64,000 nucleotides of DNA from Diploptera punctata (Eukaryota; Arthropoda; Insecta; Blattodea; Blaberidae). The notes under the pieces were generated by a model. That model was not told the origin of the DNA. It was given only the letters and a program-made list of their open reading frames with translations, and searched no databases. Within the stretch, counting starts at the first letter, position 1. Every line of letters begins with the position of its first letter. Shown here one piece after another: positions 54,552 to 64,000 of the stretch. Made by a program: the position numbers and the translations under genes. The stretch is from the NCBI GenBank assembly GCA_030220185.1, contig JASPKZ010005708.1, positions 880,501-944,500 of the forward strand. Direction: 5' to 3'.

Positions 54552-54809
54552 AATTCGATCTTTGCACTTGCTCACGGAAAGTCAGCTCACCAGTGATTGG
54601 AAGTAATTTGAGTAGAGACTAATGTATTTGCATGTGGCAAGTTGGATCCACTTATATAAGTCTCATACCATGATCTGGCTACTTTAACATGGATTGCATT
54701 TATAATGTACTTCAACCGGTTTATACTCATGCTGTTATCTGTCTCTTTATCATATACTATAGTTTAAAATATTATTAAATAAAACGCATTTAAGCAAAGT
54801 GTAATAATA

Positions 54810-55645
54810 TCTTCTTATATATAAAAATTAATGTTTGTTTGTTTGTTCGTACTTTATGCGCGGCCATACCGTTGATCCGATTGTGATGGGTTTTTTGCAA
54901 AATGTTCAGGAGATTCCCGGGATGAACATAGGCTATTAGAGAGTTGTGATACTCAACTCCTACACCCTTAAAAATCGCCCTTTGTAGTGGAAAACGTGAA
55001 AAAAGTAGCTCTTTGGACGCTTAAATGGCTTACGGTGCCTAAACCATAAGAAAGACACAAAATTAATGTACACAGAATTGAATATCTCAAAAAGCTCTAC
55101 AAAAAAAGCCTGCGGCAGCATATGTTTATCTCTTACAGATAACTCACAAAAACCATTTTTGTCTTTCATTGATACCGAGAGTCTCGCGCCGTAGCCGAGT
55201 GGTTAAGGCAAGAAGTCTTGGCGCAGAACTACGGGACTTACGCTGGTTCGAGTCTCTACGTGGGAAGAAATTTTTCTCATGGAGTGTCGGCCAGTATGGG
55301 ACCGGTGCACAGTGGGTCAGAAATGAAATCTAGCTGAAAAAAAAAACTGACTCACTCTCATCAATTTATCTTTTTTTTTTCACTCTAATATAATTGTTAT
55401 ATGGCGGTTCTTAACTTATCTGCAAAGGAGGGTACAATTCTAATGTTCAGGACTATGTGACGTCATCATTCACACTTCTTGAGCCACAACAGAAGGCTGT
55501 AAGAGGCTTTCTTGCGAATTTATTTAATAATATCTAATTATGTCCTAATTGCTGAATTTTATGGTAAAAAAGTAACATATTTTTATCGTCCGCCCATGAC
55601 ATGAGAATTGAACGTTCGGGCAGGACATCGTCTGCCGGGTACGCT

Positions 55646-55647
<2 letters not shown>
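54810..55647 (+). mobile_element. non-autonomous Helitron
   Basis: 5' end TCTTCTTATATATAAAAATT followed by 'aatgtttgtttgtttgttcg'. 3' end hairpin ggcagGACATCGTctgcc then CTAG (55644-55647). Host A before TC and T after CTAG fit insertion between A and T without target duplication. No Rep/helicase coding. A SINE-E fragment lies inside. Inverted relatives at 13.9 and 29.0 kb. Confidence 0.75.
55185..55325 (+). mobile_element. SINE-E 5' half inside the Helitron
   Basis: A box TAGCCGAGTGGTTAAGGC, B box GGTTCGAGTCTCT, then 'tctcatggagtgtcggccag' and 'ggaccggtgca'; the body stops there (3'-deleted). Confidence 0.75.
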
Positions 55648-55649
<2 letters not shown>

Positions 55650-55685
<36 letters not shown>

Positions 55686-55686
55686 T
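55650..55686. repeat. (AAT)n directly after the Helitron
   Basis: AAT array starting two bases after CTAG. Confidence 0.8.
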
Positions 55687-55829
55687 CCCATGAGGGGAAA
55701 GTGTGCATCTTGATGAGTTAATTAACCAAGTTAATTTAGTTACTGCAATTTCCTATAGATTTCATGGAGTGACAAATGGTTATCTAATCGCTTCGAAGAT
55801 ATACCTAGTAGTCGATTAAGATCTATTAT

Positions 55830-55935
55830 TTTGATGAGAAAGGCCGATTAAACTTTGATGAGAGGCTCCAATTCAGGATTGAGGTTGTATTATGAGCCCG
55901 AAACTCTTCAGAATTGAGACTCAGAGTTGGATGTG
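55830..55935 (-). repeat. relic related to the SINE-A body
   Basis: Minus-strand order 'ctgaagagtttcgggctcat', 'caatcctgaattggagcctc' parallels SINE-A. Diverged. Confidence 0.35.
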
Positions 55936-55992
55936 TTCTTTGCGACTAAATCATATATTTAAATTTAATGTACTTTGTGATACATTCGTATT

Positions 55993-56186
55993 ACACAAAG
56001 TGAATAAAAGCCCAAATCACCAATTAAAAAAGTTAAGAGTCAACGCATTTCAGTAGCGACGCTATCATTATCAAGACTTAATATTGACTGTCAATATCAA
56101 GTCTCATTAATGGTAGCGTCGCTACTGAAACGCGTTGGCTCTCTATTTTTTTAAATTGGTGATTTGGTTTTTTATTTACTTTGTGT
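55993..56186. mobile_element. palindromic MITE
   Basis: Almost the entire 194 bp is one inverted repeat: arms begin ACACAAAGTGAATAAA and ...TTTACTTTGTGT; the inner parts 'cagtagcgacgctatca' and 'taatggtagcgtcgctactg' meet at the centre ('ttgactgtcaa', about 56090). Few mismatches, no coding. Confidence 0.8.
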
Positions 56187-56446
56187 GTTATCATGTATAT
56201 TATATCAATAACATCCAAATGTTCTGGAACTTCCATATATCCCTAGTGCGACTAAATTAATTATGTTTCGTCGTCAAAGCAAATGCTGGATTGGAATTTC
56301 ATTACCAGGGTCCATTTAATTATAGCTAATCGTTACTTCAAATAATTAACCTAAATTAGCTAATTATACAGAATATTAATTAATGTAATAATAGAAATGC
56401 ACAGTCATATTTATAATATCCAATATTATACATATGACATTGATTT

Positions 56447-56951
56447 CAAATATTTGGGCTGTGATGTTGGCTACAATGTGGAAAGAGATATTGACTCCAA
56501 AATAAATACATTTCAGAAGGTGTGTGGAACAATACAGAGAACATTAAAAAATAAAACTATAAAAGAAACAAAGATAAAAATGTATAATGTTATGGCGGTT
56601 CCCACAATATTGTATGGATGTGAAACTTGGGCACCAATGAAAAAACAGAAGGATAGAATACAGACGGCGGAGATGAGGTTCCTAAGACAAGTTAAAGGAT
56701 GTACAAGACTTGATAGAATAAGAAATGAGGATATAAGAAAAGAATTGAAAGTACAGCCTTTATTGGATAAGTTCACGAATTACAGACAAATGGATTGATC
56801 ATATGGATGGAATGAGTAAGGAGAGATATCCATTGTTAGCAAGAAATTATCAAGCAAGAGGAAGACGTGATATTGGAAGACCTAGAAGACGTTGGCCTGA
56901 TGCATTATGAAGTCGGAACGGGCAATTTCCTAATCCCTGGAGTGATGATGA
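56447..56951 (+). mobile_element. LINE-Q, 5'-truncated insertion with TSD
   Basis: 12-bp repeats tgacattgattt (56435-56446) and tgacattaattt (56952-56963). Insert starts at KYLGCDVGYNVERDIDSK and is open through YNVMAVPTILYGCETWAPMK, AEMRFLRQVKGCTRLDRI to QPLLDKFTNYRQ. After a shift it ends '..gaagtcggaacgggcaattt' and a (GAT)n tail. Close relative of the copy at 26.7-28.5 kb. Confidence 0.85.
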
Positions 56952-56971
56952 TGACATTAATTTTAAAGTAT

Positions 56972-57329
56972 GCCCACCTCTGTGGTCTCGAGCTGCCTTG
57001 TCAGGCAACAGGCCCAGGTTAGATCCCTAGTCGGGACAAGTTTCCTAGTTGATTTTTGAAGGCAAATATCAGGAAGTTTTAAGGCCCAAACGGTTCCCGA
57101 ACATTATATGGTCATTTTTATCATCGTTTATCATATTCACCTCATTAGATTACGTTTAGGATTAAGACCTCTCCTGGCGTATCATTACCATTATCGTTAT
57201 CCATCTTGGGCAGCGTAAACCCGCCTTCCAGGCGCCCCAACCTCAGAAATGGGTTACAATACGCCAACGCCAGGAAATTATTCCAGAAAATGTTGAAATG
57301 ACAAACCGGTGGCATTGAATAAAAAAAAA
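56972..57329 (+). mobile_element. chimeric SINE (B head, C tail)
   Basis: Head 'ccacctctgtggtctcgagc' and B box AGGTTAGATCCC (mutated), spacer 'aggcccaaacggttcccgaa', then SINE-C tail from about 57140 ('acgtttaggattaagacct', 'ccgccttccaggcgccccaa', 'cgccaacgccaggaa') with a poly-A end. Lies 10 bp from the preceding LINE TSD. Confidence 0.75.
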
Positions 57330-57593
57330 TTATCTACTATTATAACAATCAGTGACGTAGTTACTAGGCAACAAGCCTATACTTTAATATTCTAACAAAA
57401 CACGCTATCAAAACATAAAATACAGGTTCAACAAAACGTAAAATACACTTTCATGACGATTTCGTATAACTACATAAATAAACTTTTCTTGGCTTTTCTG
57501 GAAGTATATTAATAGTTGCATCTTGGATTGCTTTTAAATTTTTCCTGATGAACCGTGAAAATCGCCTTCTCCGCTAATTTTTACTTTAAATTC

Positions 57594-57938
57594 TTCTTCT
57601 TCTTCTTCCTTCCAAGTATTAGGCCAAGGCCTGTTACGATTCTATAGAAAAATTTCCCTCCAGCGTTTCATAGGACGGCCCAGTGATCTTCGTCCTCTTG
57701 GTATATAATTATAAACAGGTTTGGGGATCCGATTTGAACTCATTCTTTCAAGATGGTGTTTCCAATTTAGTTGGTACTGTTTAATATATTCCAAAATTAG
57801 CGTAGTCTTCAATTCTTTTAAGATATCGGTGTTCCTTTTCCGATCCCATCTGGTGTAACCCGCTGTTCTGCGCATGAATCTCATTTCACAAGGCGTTATT
57901 CTGCTTTCATGGTGCCTTTTTTTTTTTTTTTTTTTTTT
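57594..57938 (-). mobile_element. LINE-Q relative with A-run at its 5' side
   Basis: Minus strand: an A-run (T in the given strand, 57917-57941), then HESRITPCEMRFMRRTAGYT, RWDRKRNTDILKELKTTLIL, NWKHHLERMSSNRIPKP, GRRSLGRPMKRWREIFL, and a (GAA)n 3' tail. tttaaattc (57585-57593 and 57939-57947) may be the TSD. If so, the A-run belongs to the insert and is an unusual 5' extension. Confidence 0.65.
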
Positions 57939-57947
57939 TTTAAATTC

Positions 57948-58734
57948 ACATATGAAACTAGCACTCAAAATTACAGAATGTAACAATAATGTGTGTATTT
58001 TTTTTTCCAAAGTTCACATTTCTCTTTCTCTAAACATTTCGTTTTCGAAATAATAAAAATTAATCAAATGCACTAAATATACAACATACAGGCCAGCTAA
58101 AATACTCTAAACGAAGATAAAATGTTGTAGACAAGACGTTATAAAATTAGGTTTAGTAACTAGTCGTCTGAATAACTATTAAAATTACTATAAATAAGAA
58201 ACAAATAAAAATATATAAAATGTAACGATGGAACCGGTAAAAGACCGATATACGTATCATATTACGACCGGTAGAATAATTAACGAAACCGATAAAGGAA
58301 GTAATGAACCCAAGGAGATAAGGAAGACATAGATAAATAGGATAATAAAAATGGCCCATAATTTGAAGTGGGAATGGAAAGCATGTTGTTCTAATTTAAG
58401 GGAGATGTGTGTGGCGTCTAGACAGCTCTGCGTGACGCTGTGTCCTCAGCAACACTTTGTTCGGCTTTGTTTTATCTTGTATTGTGTAATTTCTTTTCTG
58501 TCTCTCTCCCATCATTACTACGTAATAATGTTCCACCCGGCTGCCTGCAATACGGTTCCAAGTGCGTTCTCATTAATTTTACACCCGTCATCTACTGGCT
58601 GATGTTGGGAAACAATACTGCATTATCATTTCCAACACAGTTTTATTTTTACAGTTTATTTTTTATTTATTTTTGTTATCAAATTTAGGGGGAAGATTGA
58701 AATATAGAGGAATAATCACACTACATCAACAAAG
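57948..58734. other. no recognisable feature
   Basis: Intronic. Overlapping 82-83-codon frames at 58351-58688 have no recognised homology. Confidence 0.4.
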
Positions 58735-59067
58735 TGTCCACTGCTGTGGTCTCGAGGTAGTGTGCTGCCTTGTCACTCAGCGGGCCCGGGTTTGATTCCC
58801 GGTTAGGACAGGCTCCTGGGGGAGATTTTTTTTTGGGATTTTTCCTCATCTGTAAGGCAAATGTCAGGAAGCTTAAGCCCAACGGTCCCCGAAAATCATC
58901 CGGCCATCATCATCATCCTTATCATTATCATCATCATCATCATCCTTCACCGGTGTGGAAAGCAACGGAAAGCTACCACACCTATAATTCCCTAGTAAAG
59001 TTGCAAATCATAGCATGAAAATGCTATTATTGCAGTGAAAGACCTGCCATCTGGCAGAATTACTATA
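58735..59067 (+). mobile_element. SINE-B, full-length copy
   Basis: From 'ccactgctgtggtctcgagg', B box GGGTTTGATTCCC, to 'gccatctggcagaattacta'. Flanks 'atcaacaaagtg' and 'atcaaaatgtgg' may be an imperfect TSD. Confidence 0.8.
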
Positions 59068-59329
59068 TCAAAATGTGGCTGCTGCCTCGAATGCGAAGTG
59101 TTGATGAGATGAAAAGTGTAGAAATAGATGCGGAAGTAAACATGTCAATAGGAATCCGTGAAATCCTGTTGCCATAAGAAAGTTGATCCATAAACTGAAT
59201 CAGGATTTGTAAATAGGGCCTCAAGATATTCAAATGCCTGCAATTTAATCACCTGACGCTATATGGAAGATGTTATACTTGTAGAAATTGTGAACATTAT
59301 CTGGAACCTCCAACTTGACTTCCTAGCGT

Positions 59330-60600
59330 AGCAGATTTATGGTTGATTATACCGACCAATAAGCCCAATGGCCAGCATGTACAAAGTATTATCCACCATA
59401 ATTACAAAAAGAATAAGCCTGAAGATAGAAGAAAATCAACCATACGAACAACAGGATTCCGGAAAGGTTATTCAACCATAGACCACCTACAAGTGCTAAC
59501 ACAACTAATCGAGAAGGCGAACGAATTCAACCTAAAACTATATGTGGTCTTTGTCGATTTTGCAAAATCCTTCGACTCGGTGGAGCATATAGCCATACTA
59601 AAAGCACTAGAACGCCAGGGAATACAACACAAGTACATCCGACTTCTAGGGAAATTGTACACAAATAGCAAAGCAAGAGTTAAAATGGACAAAATAGGGG
59701 AGGAAATCTTCCTACAACGAGGAGTAAGGCAGGGGGACCCATTATCCCCAAAAATTTGCATAGCCCTAATGGAGGATATCTACAGCAGGATGAAAGAAGA
59801 CTATGGAATAAATATAGGCGGAAGGAAATTATTCAATCTCCGCTTTGCAGACGACATCGCTCGCATAACAGACGCATACGAGGAAGCAGAAGAAATGCTA
59901 AGAGAACTCTGCAAATACAGTAAACAATCAGGACTTCAAATAAATGTCTCAAAAACAAAGATAATGACTAACGATATAAAAAAGATAATCCAGATCGAAA
60001 ATCACAAAATCGACTTCATTAATGAATATGTTTACTTAGGCCAAGCCGTATCATTCAGCAACCAAACTCTAAACGAAATAGAAAGGAGAATCACACAAAC
60101 ATGGAAAACATTCTGGGCTCTAAAGTTTATATTAATAGAAAATGGCTTCAGCCTAAAAATAAAAAAAAAGCAGTCATGGACATGTGTGTAGTACCCGTAT
60201 TAACTTACGACTCGCACACATGGTCATTAACAAGAAAGGGAACATCCATGCTGGAGATTTGCCAAAGAAAAATGGAGCGGAATCTATTAAATATCACAAG
60301 AATGACCACTTCAGGAACGAGGACATCCGCAAGATAACGAGGCTAAAAGACGTAGCAATATCAGCAATGGGGTTGAAATGGAAATGAGGGGGTCATGGGC
60401 TCCGAATGGATCGTAAAAAGTGGACTTATACAGTGACTATGTGGGAAGCCAGACTAGGGAAAAGGAAAGTGGGAAGACAAAAAAGGCGTTGGATTGAAGT
60501 GTCATATAGGAACACTGTGGGCTAGAATAGCACAAGACAGACAAAGATGGAAGCAATCCATAAAAAAGTTAAGTGATAGTCATAAGGGATTGGCTAACCC
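59330..60600 (+). mobile_element. RTE-type LINE with long open RT segment
   Basis: In order: YRPISPMASMYKVLSTIITK (frame 2), then 59343-60191 open: TGFRKGYSTIDHLQVLTQLI, VVFVDFAKSFDSVEH (motif A), LQRGVRQGDPLSPKICI (motif B), LRFADDIARIT (motif C). After a shift at an A-rich run (about 60165): VVPVLTYDSHTWSLTRKG, KRKVGRQKRRWIEV. Catalytic residues are all present. Two frameshifts disable it; the endonuclease is absent. The subgroup differs from the LINE-Q copies, with about 200 bp of likely 3' UTR after 60570. Confidence 0.8.
59343..60191 (+). CDS. RT palm/fingers segment of the RTE-type LINE
   Basis: 282-codon open segment. Residues: fingers motif TGFRKGYSTID at about 37-47, motif A FVDFAKSFDSV at 70-80 (Asp72), motif B RQGDPLSP at 129-136, motif C FADD at 168-171, then ISKTKIM-type motif D region (INVSKTKIMT). 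It is a fragment of a retrotransposon polyprotein; the Met at 59343 is not its natural start. Confidence 0.75.
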   Translation: MIIPTNKPNGQHVQSIIHHNYKKNKPEDRRKSTIRTTGFRKGYSTIDHLQVLTQLIEKANEFNLKLYVVFVDFAKSFDSVEHIAILKALERQGIQHKYIRLLGKLYTNSKARVKMDKIGEEIFLQRGVRQGDPLSPKICIALMEDIYSRMKEDYGINIGGRKLFNLRFADDIARITDAYEEAEEMLRELCKYSKQSGLQINVSKTKIMTNDIKKIIQIENHKIDFINEYVYLGQAVSFSNQTLNEIERRITQTWKTFWALKFILIENGFSLKIKKKQSWTCV

Positions 60601-60794
60601 GGGGATGTAACGTAAGCCACCCTGCAGTCGCAGGAGGCCCTTGCCCGAAATGCGATGATTATGGGCTAATTCTAATCTGTCCTTACCCCTCCCATAGCGT
60701 AGCAGGATCTACTGTATGTTACCAGTGTTCATTGAATTCTTTCAACTTTGTCTATCAAAACGAAAACATCCTAATTGTCAGGATACTTTAACTA

Positions 60795-61413
60795 TCATAA
60801 GTAATGTCACGAGCGATTTCCAAATTATCGATAAATTCACGACTCACGAAGTAAGGAGTGAATTTATCTAGAGAATTTGGAAATCAAGAGTGGCATTTGT
60901 TAGGACTATTTAACGAATAAAATTAAGCTGTTAACTCACAAATCATTGTTTAACTATAGTTATTTTTAAATATTTATATATTTAATGTAACTGGCGATGT
61001 TTGAAAACAAATCAGAAATGTGAGGTTATGTTCATTCACTGCTGCTTGATCATATTATTTATTGCCAAATAAGATCGCAATGTTGTAAGTGTGCACCCAG
61101 TGGAGAAATAATGAAACACATCAAACTATATATCATAATCAACATTACGAGTTATTCATTTATTTTTTAGTAAACAACTCAGTAAAATCAAGGAATCTTT
61201 TCATTATTTGCTATATGTATTTGTTGGAGAAAAATAATGCTTTGACCTGTTCAGAACATTAAAAAGGAGGGCTTTCTTTATCACAAAATCAGGAGCTGAT
61301 AAAGAGAAATCGATAAAGAGCGAGGTGAAACACAACTGTCATTGGTTGTAAAGCAACATTCATTAAAACGTGTTTGGTCATTGACTGGCATTTGTGGCAT
61401 GAGTTAAATAGTC
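60795..61413 (+). mobile_element. HP repeat, copy 6 (subfamily II)
   Basis: TCATAAGTAATGTCACGAGC ... GAGTTAAATAGTC with the complete terminal hairpin (about 60808-60895; arms gatttccaaatt / gaatttggaaatc, inner arms ataaattcac / gtgaatttat). Highly similar to copy 2. Confidence 0.8.
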
Positions 61414-61419
61414 AAGAAA

Positions 61420-62675
61420 AATTGCATGGTCTGCTCATTATTTAAATATTTCCAGATTATCAATTAAGGCTAAAATAAACTGCTTTATTTATTTTCATCC
61501 TTTCTTATATATTTCGTATAACAAACTTCCCAGAAAAATCACTTAATGGTTATAGATCATATTCATATAAAATTAAGTAACGGGAGCAGCAAATCAAGTT
61601 CATAATTGTTCAACGATCATAGTTTCCATCAAAGAGCGTGATTTAGCGTTTGTGATATGAGAGCTGAAGTGTCTTTCTAACCCATGGATATAATAAGATG
61701 TCTCCAATGGTAATATCGAGTATGAATAGAGAACGTCTTTCACTGAAATCAAAGTGTCAATTCATCACGGTGGATATCGTGGCACACTCCATTATGATAC
61801 CAGGTATCTCTAGATCGAACATAACAGACCAGATGAAATAAAAGTCATGACATGACTTAACAGAGAAGTCACAGAGAATATGACCATTGTAGTTAAAATA
61901 AATACAATAAAATTAAATTGTATTAGATATTGTGAAATGAATAACATGATTTTCCTCGCTAATGAAATGTGAAACGAGGTATGCGTGATGTATAGATTAT
62001 CGTTCGCACTTTGTTTTGTAGACGTGCCTACGTACAATTGAGGATGCTACACGATCTGACATTCTTTGTAATTTGAATGTCGATATTTGCCATGCATGAC
62101 TTGATTTGTGAAATTTTAACCTAAACTATTCTCTCTCTCTTTCTCCCCGCACCATGAAAGAAGTGTGGTGTGAGGGAAGGGGTTGCAGCCAGACAGAATC
62201 TGTCTGGTATTGATCTCAACCCGGACGAGAACGAAACGGAAGTGAACTTTCCTGCCACGTAATGTGTTGTTAGACATTATTAAATTGATACAAATGAAAA
62301 CTGAATAATAAAGAGAATCAGTCTACAGGAAGTTCTATAAAATTTTAAATTACAAAAATACAGATATTTTCCATTTATTCACAATATTTTTTTTTCTTTG
62401 AGTGTAAGGTCCATAAAGGGTACACTCAGCCTCTCGAGGACAATAATATACCAAGCGGGTATAGGGAGTAGGGAAGTCCGATTAAGAAAACTGAGACTAA
62501 GTTTGAATGAATGCATTACACTAACCACGCCACTCCCTTTACTATCATCTGGTAGCCAACTCAGTCGGCCTTGATGAGCTGTGTACAACGAATTTATTTT
62601 CCATTTATTCAAATTTTGAGTAAAGCTTGCCTATTGTCTCATAATAAATTGCCATACGGCCAGTGAGTTATATAT
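61420..62675. other. no recognisable feature
   Basis: Intronic. A CT-rich run (62130-62145) and a short inverted pair 'cagacagaatctgtctg' (62192-62208) are the only structures noted. Confidence 0.4.
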
Positions 62676-62679
62676 ATTA

Positions 62680-63017
62680 ATCCATAGTAATTCTGCCTGA
62701 AGGCAGGTCCTTCACTGCAATCATAGCATTTTCATGCTATGCTTGCAGCTGTACTAGGGAATTGTAGGTGTGGTAGCTTCCCGTTGCTTTCCACACCGGT
62801 GAAGGATGATGATAATAATGATAAGGATGATGATGATGATGATGATGACCATATGATTTCGGGGACCGTTTGGGCCTTAAAGTTTTCCTGACATTTCTCT
62901 TACAGGTGAGGAAAAACCCCGATAAAAACCTCACCCAGAAAAACTGCCCCGACCGGGATCGAACCCGGGCACCCTGCGTGACAAGGCAGCACGCTACCTC
63001 GAGACTACAGCGATGGA
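62680..63017 (-). mobile_element. SINE-B, full-length copy
   Basis: Minus strand, 'catagtaattctgcctgaag' to 'gctacctcgagactacagcg'. B box GGGTTCGATCCC intact. Immediately followed by another SINE-B in the same orientation. Confidence 0.8.
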
Positions 63018-63026
63018 TATATATAT

Positions 63027-63360
63027 CCATCCATCCATAGTAATTCTGCGCGAAGGCAGGTCTTTCACTGCAATCATAGTATTTTCATGCTATGCTTTGC
63101 AGCTTTACTAGGGAATATTGGTGTGGTAACTTCTCGTTGCTTTCCACACCGGCGAAGGATGATAATGATAATGATAAGGGTGACGATGATGGCAGGATGA
63201 TCTTCGGGGACCGTTGGGCCCCTAAGCTTCCTGACACTTGTCTTACAGGTGAGGAAAAACCCCGAAAAAACCTCACCCAGGAGCCTGTCCCGACCGGGAA
63301 TCGAACCCGGGCCCGCTGCGTGACAAGGGAGCACGCTACCTCGAGACCACAGCAGTGGAC
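63027..63360 (-). mobile_element. SINE-B, full-length copy (second of a tandem pair)
   Basis: Minus strand, CATCC tail to 'gctacctcgagaccacagca'. B box GGGTTCGATTCCC intact. About ten bases of TA-rich sequence separate it from the previous copy, suggesting insertion at the other's head. Confidence 0.8.
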
Positions 63361-64000
63361 ATATATATTGAAGTAGACGTGGACTATTTCTATAGCGTGA
63401 AACCTGACTTTTATTAAATACAAACCTAGCTCGTCTCATACAAGCTTCTAATTGGCAGAGTCTGTAGCTGGGCCCACGTTTACAGACAATTTGATCTTTC
63501 TTTAAGTATACCACTCGTAGGTTAACTATAATCATCAATGCTTTTAAATTACAGCTAATCTTTTTTCTTATCTTTTAATATGAACGACTGATCATGAAAG
63601 GATCGGGAACGTGTTCTACAGCACTCAAATCTAAGGTTCAAGTTCACTACGACACAGCTAAACAATTCGTAATAAAACGACATCAAGATACTTTAACTAA
63701 AATATGAATATTATTAATATTGAATGATAAATACAAACAATATAATTAGCTGTCAAACTTGAATATGGACATAATAAATACCAAACAATAATGAACAGTC
63801 GTAATATAAATATACATAATAAATCATTACATTCTTCACCATAGTAAACATCCTCAACCATACAAACAAATACGTTTTCTTGACAGCTTCTACAAAAGAA
63901 AACGGAACTGTCCTCAGCCAGGGATCTTCCCTTGATCCCGGCGACCTTCCAGGAACCAAATTTGAATTCCGACTGTTAATGATACATGTCTCCGCGTCTC
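63361..64000. other. no recognisable feature
   Basis: AT-rich intron sequence to the window end. Confidence 0.4.

Noticed and set aside
60573..60791. 72-codon frame with several Cys (zinc-finger-like)
   Set aside because: Lies in the probable 3' UTR of the RTE-type LINE; Cys spacing fits no finger I know.
1..64000. CRISPR arrays, operons, bacterial-type promoters or phage
   Set aside because: No regularly spaced repeats of that kind; all evidence is for an intron-rich animal genome.

Overview
The window looks like a piece of a large, AT-rich, transposon-packed insect genome. Intron-containing coding sequence, tRNA-derived SINEs, many LINE 3' fragments, mariner/pogo-type DNA transposons, a Helitron and long (TA)n and (AAT)n arrays point to an animal. 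The LINE 3' ends (C-terminal ...AMNLRVR and a GTAA-type tail) and the sheer repeat load resemble cockroach/termite-type genomes, but that placement is an inference. No prokaryotic gene organisation, CRISPR array or operon is present.

The only convincing host-gene sequence is one 66-nt exon on the + strand (15658-15723). It is bounded by a good acceptor and a GTGAGT donor, is in phase 0 on both sides, and encodes the centre of a pleckstrin-homology domain that I recognise as the first PH domain of the insect protein outspread (osp; relative of vertebrate MPRIP). Everything else reads as intron of that gene, at least 15.6 kb upstream and possibly 48 kb downstream, filled with mobile elements.

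Layout. 1-8.7 kb: LINE tips, a pogo/Tigger fragment, an inverted pair of SINE-A copies, the first copy of a hairpin-ended repeat ('HP'), SINE-C and SINE-B. 8.7-14.3 kb: two abutting mariner relatives, an RTE-type LINE (LINE-P) carrying a TIR insert, SINE-D with TSD, a Helitron-like fragment. 14.6-15.1 kb: a broken copy of a widespread arthropod protein family. 15.7 kb: the osp exon. 16-20 kb: SINE-B, a pogo/Tigger element, a 5'-truncated LINE-Q with a 15-bp TSD. 20.5-23.6 kb: a Ty3/gypsy element with most of pol deleted and a SINE in its 5' LTR. 24-40 kb: three HP copies, several RTE-type LINE copies, and a CR1/L2-type LINE with an uninterrupted 354-codon RT reading frame (36.5-38 kb). 40-48 kb: mariner relative MLE-3 containing a SINE, a chimeric LINE insertion with TSD, a tRNA-like sequence beside a compound microsatellite, a pogo-like element, and an inverted-repeat element. 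48-64 kb: SINE-E copies, HP copies, a Helitron, a palindromic MITE, RTE-type LINEs and SINE-B copies.

The genes do not cooperate in a pathway. What ties the region together is nested retrotransposition: RTE-type LINEs with their 5'-truncated copies and at least five tRNA-headed SINE families, several flanked by 9-15-bp direct repeats. Names such as LINE-P, LINE-Q, SINE-A to SINE-E, HP and MLE-1 to MLE-3 are local labels used only here.
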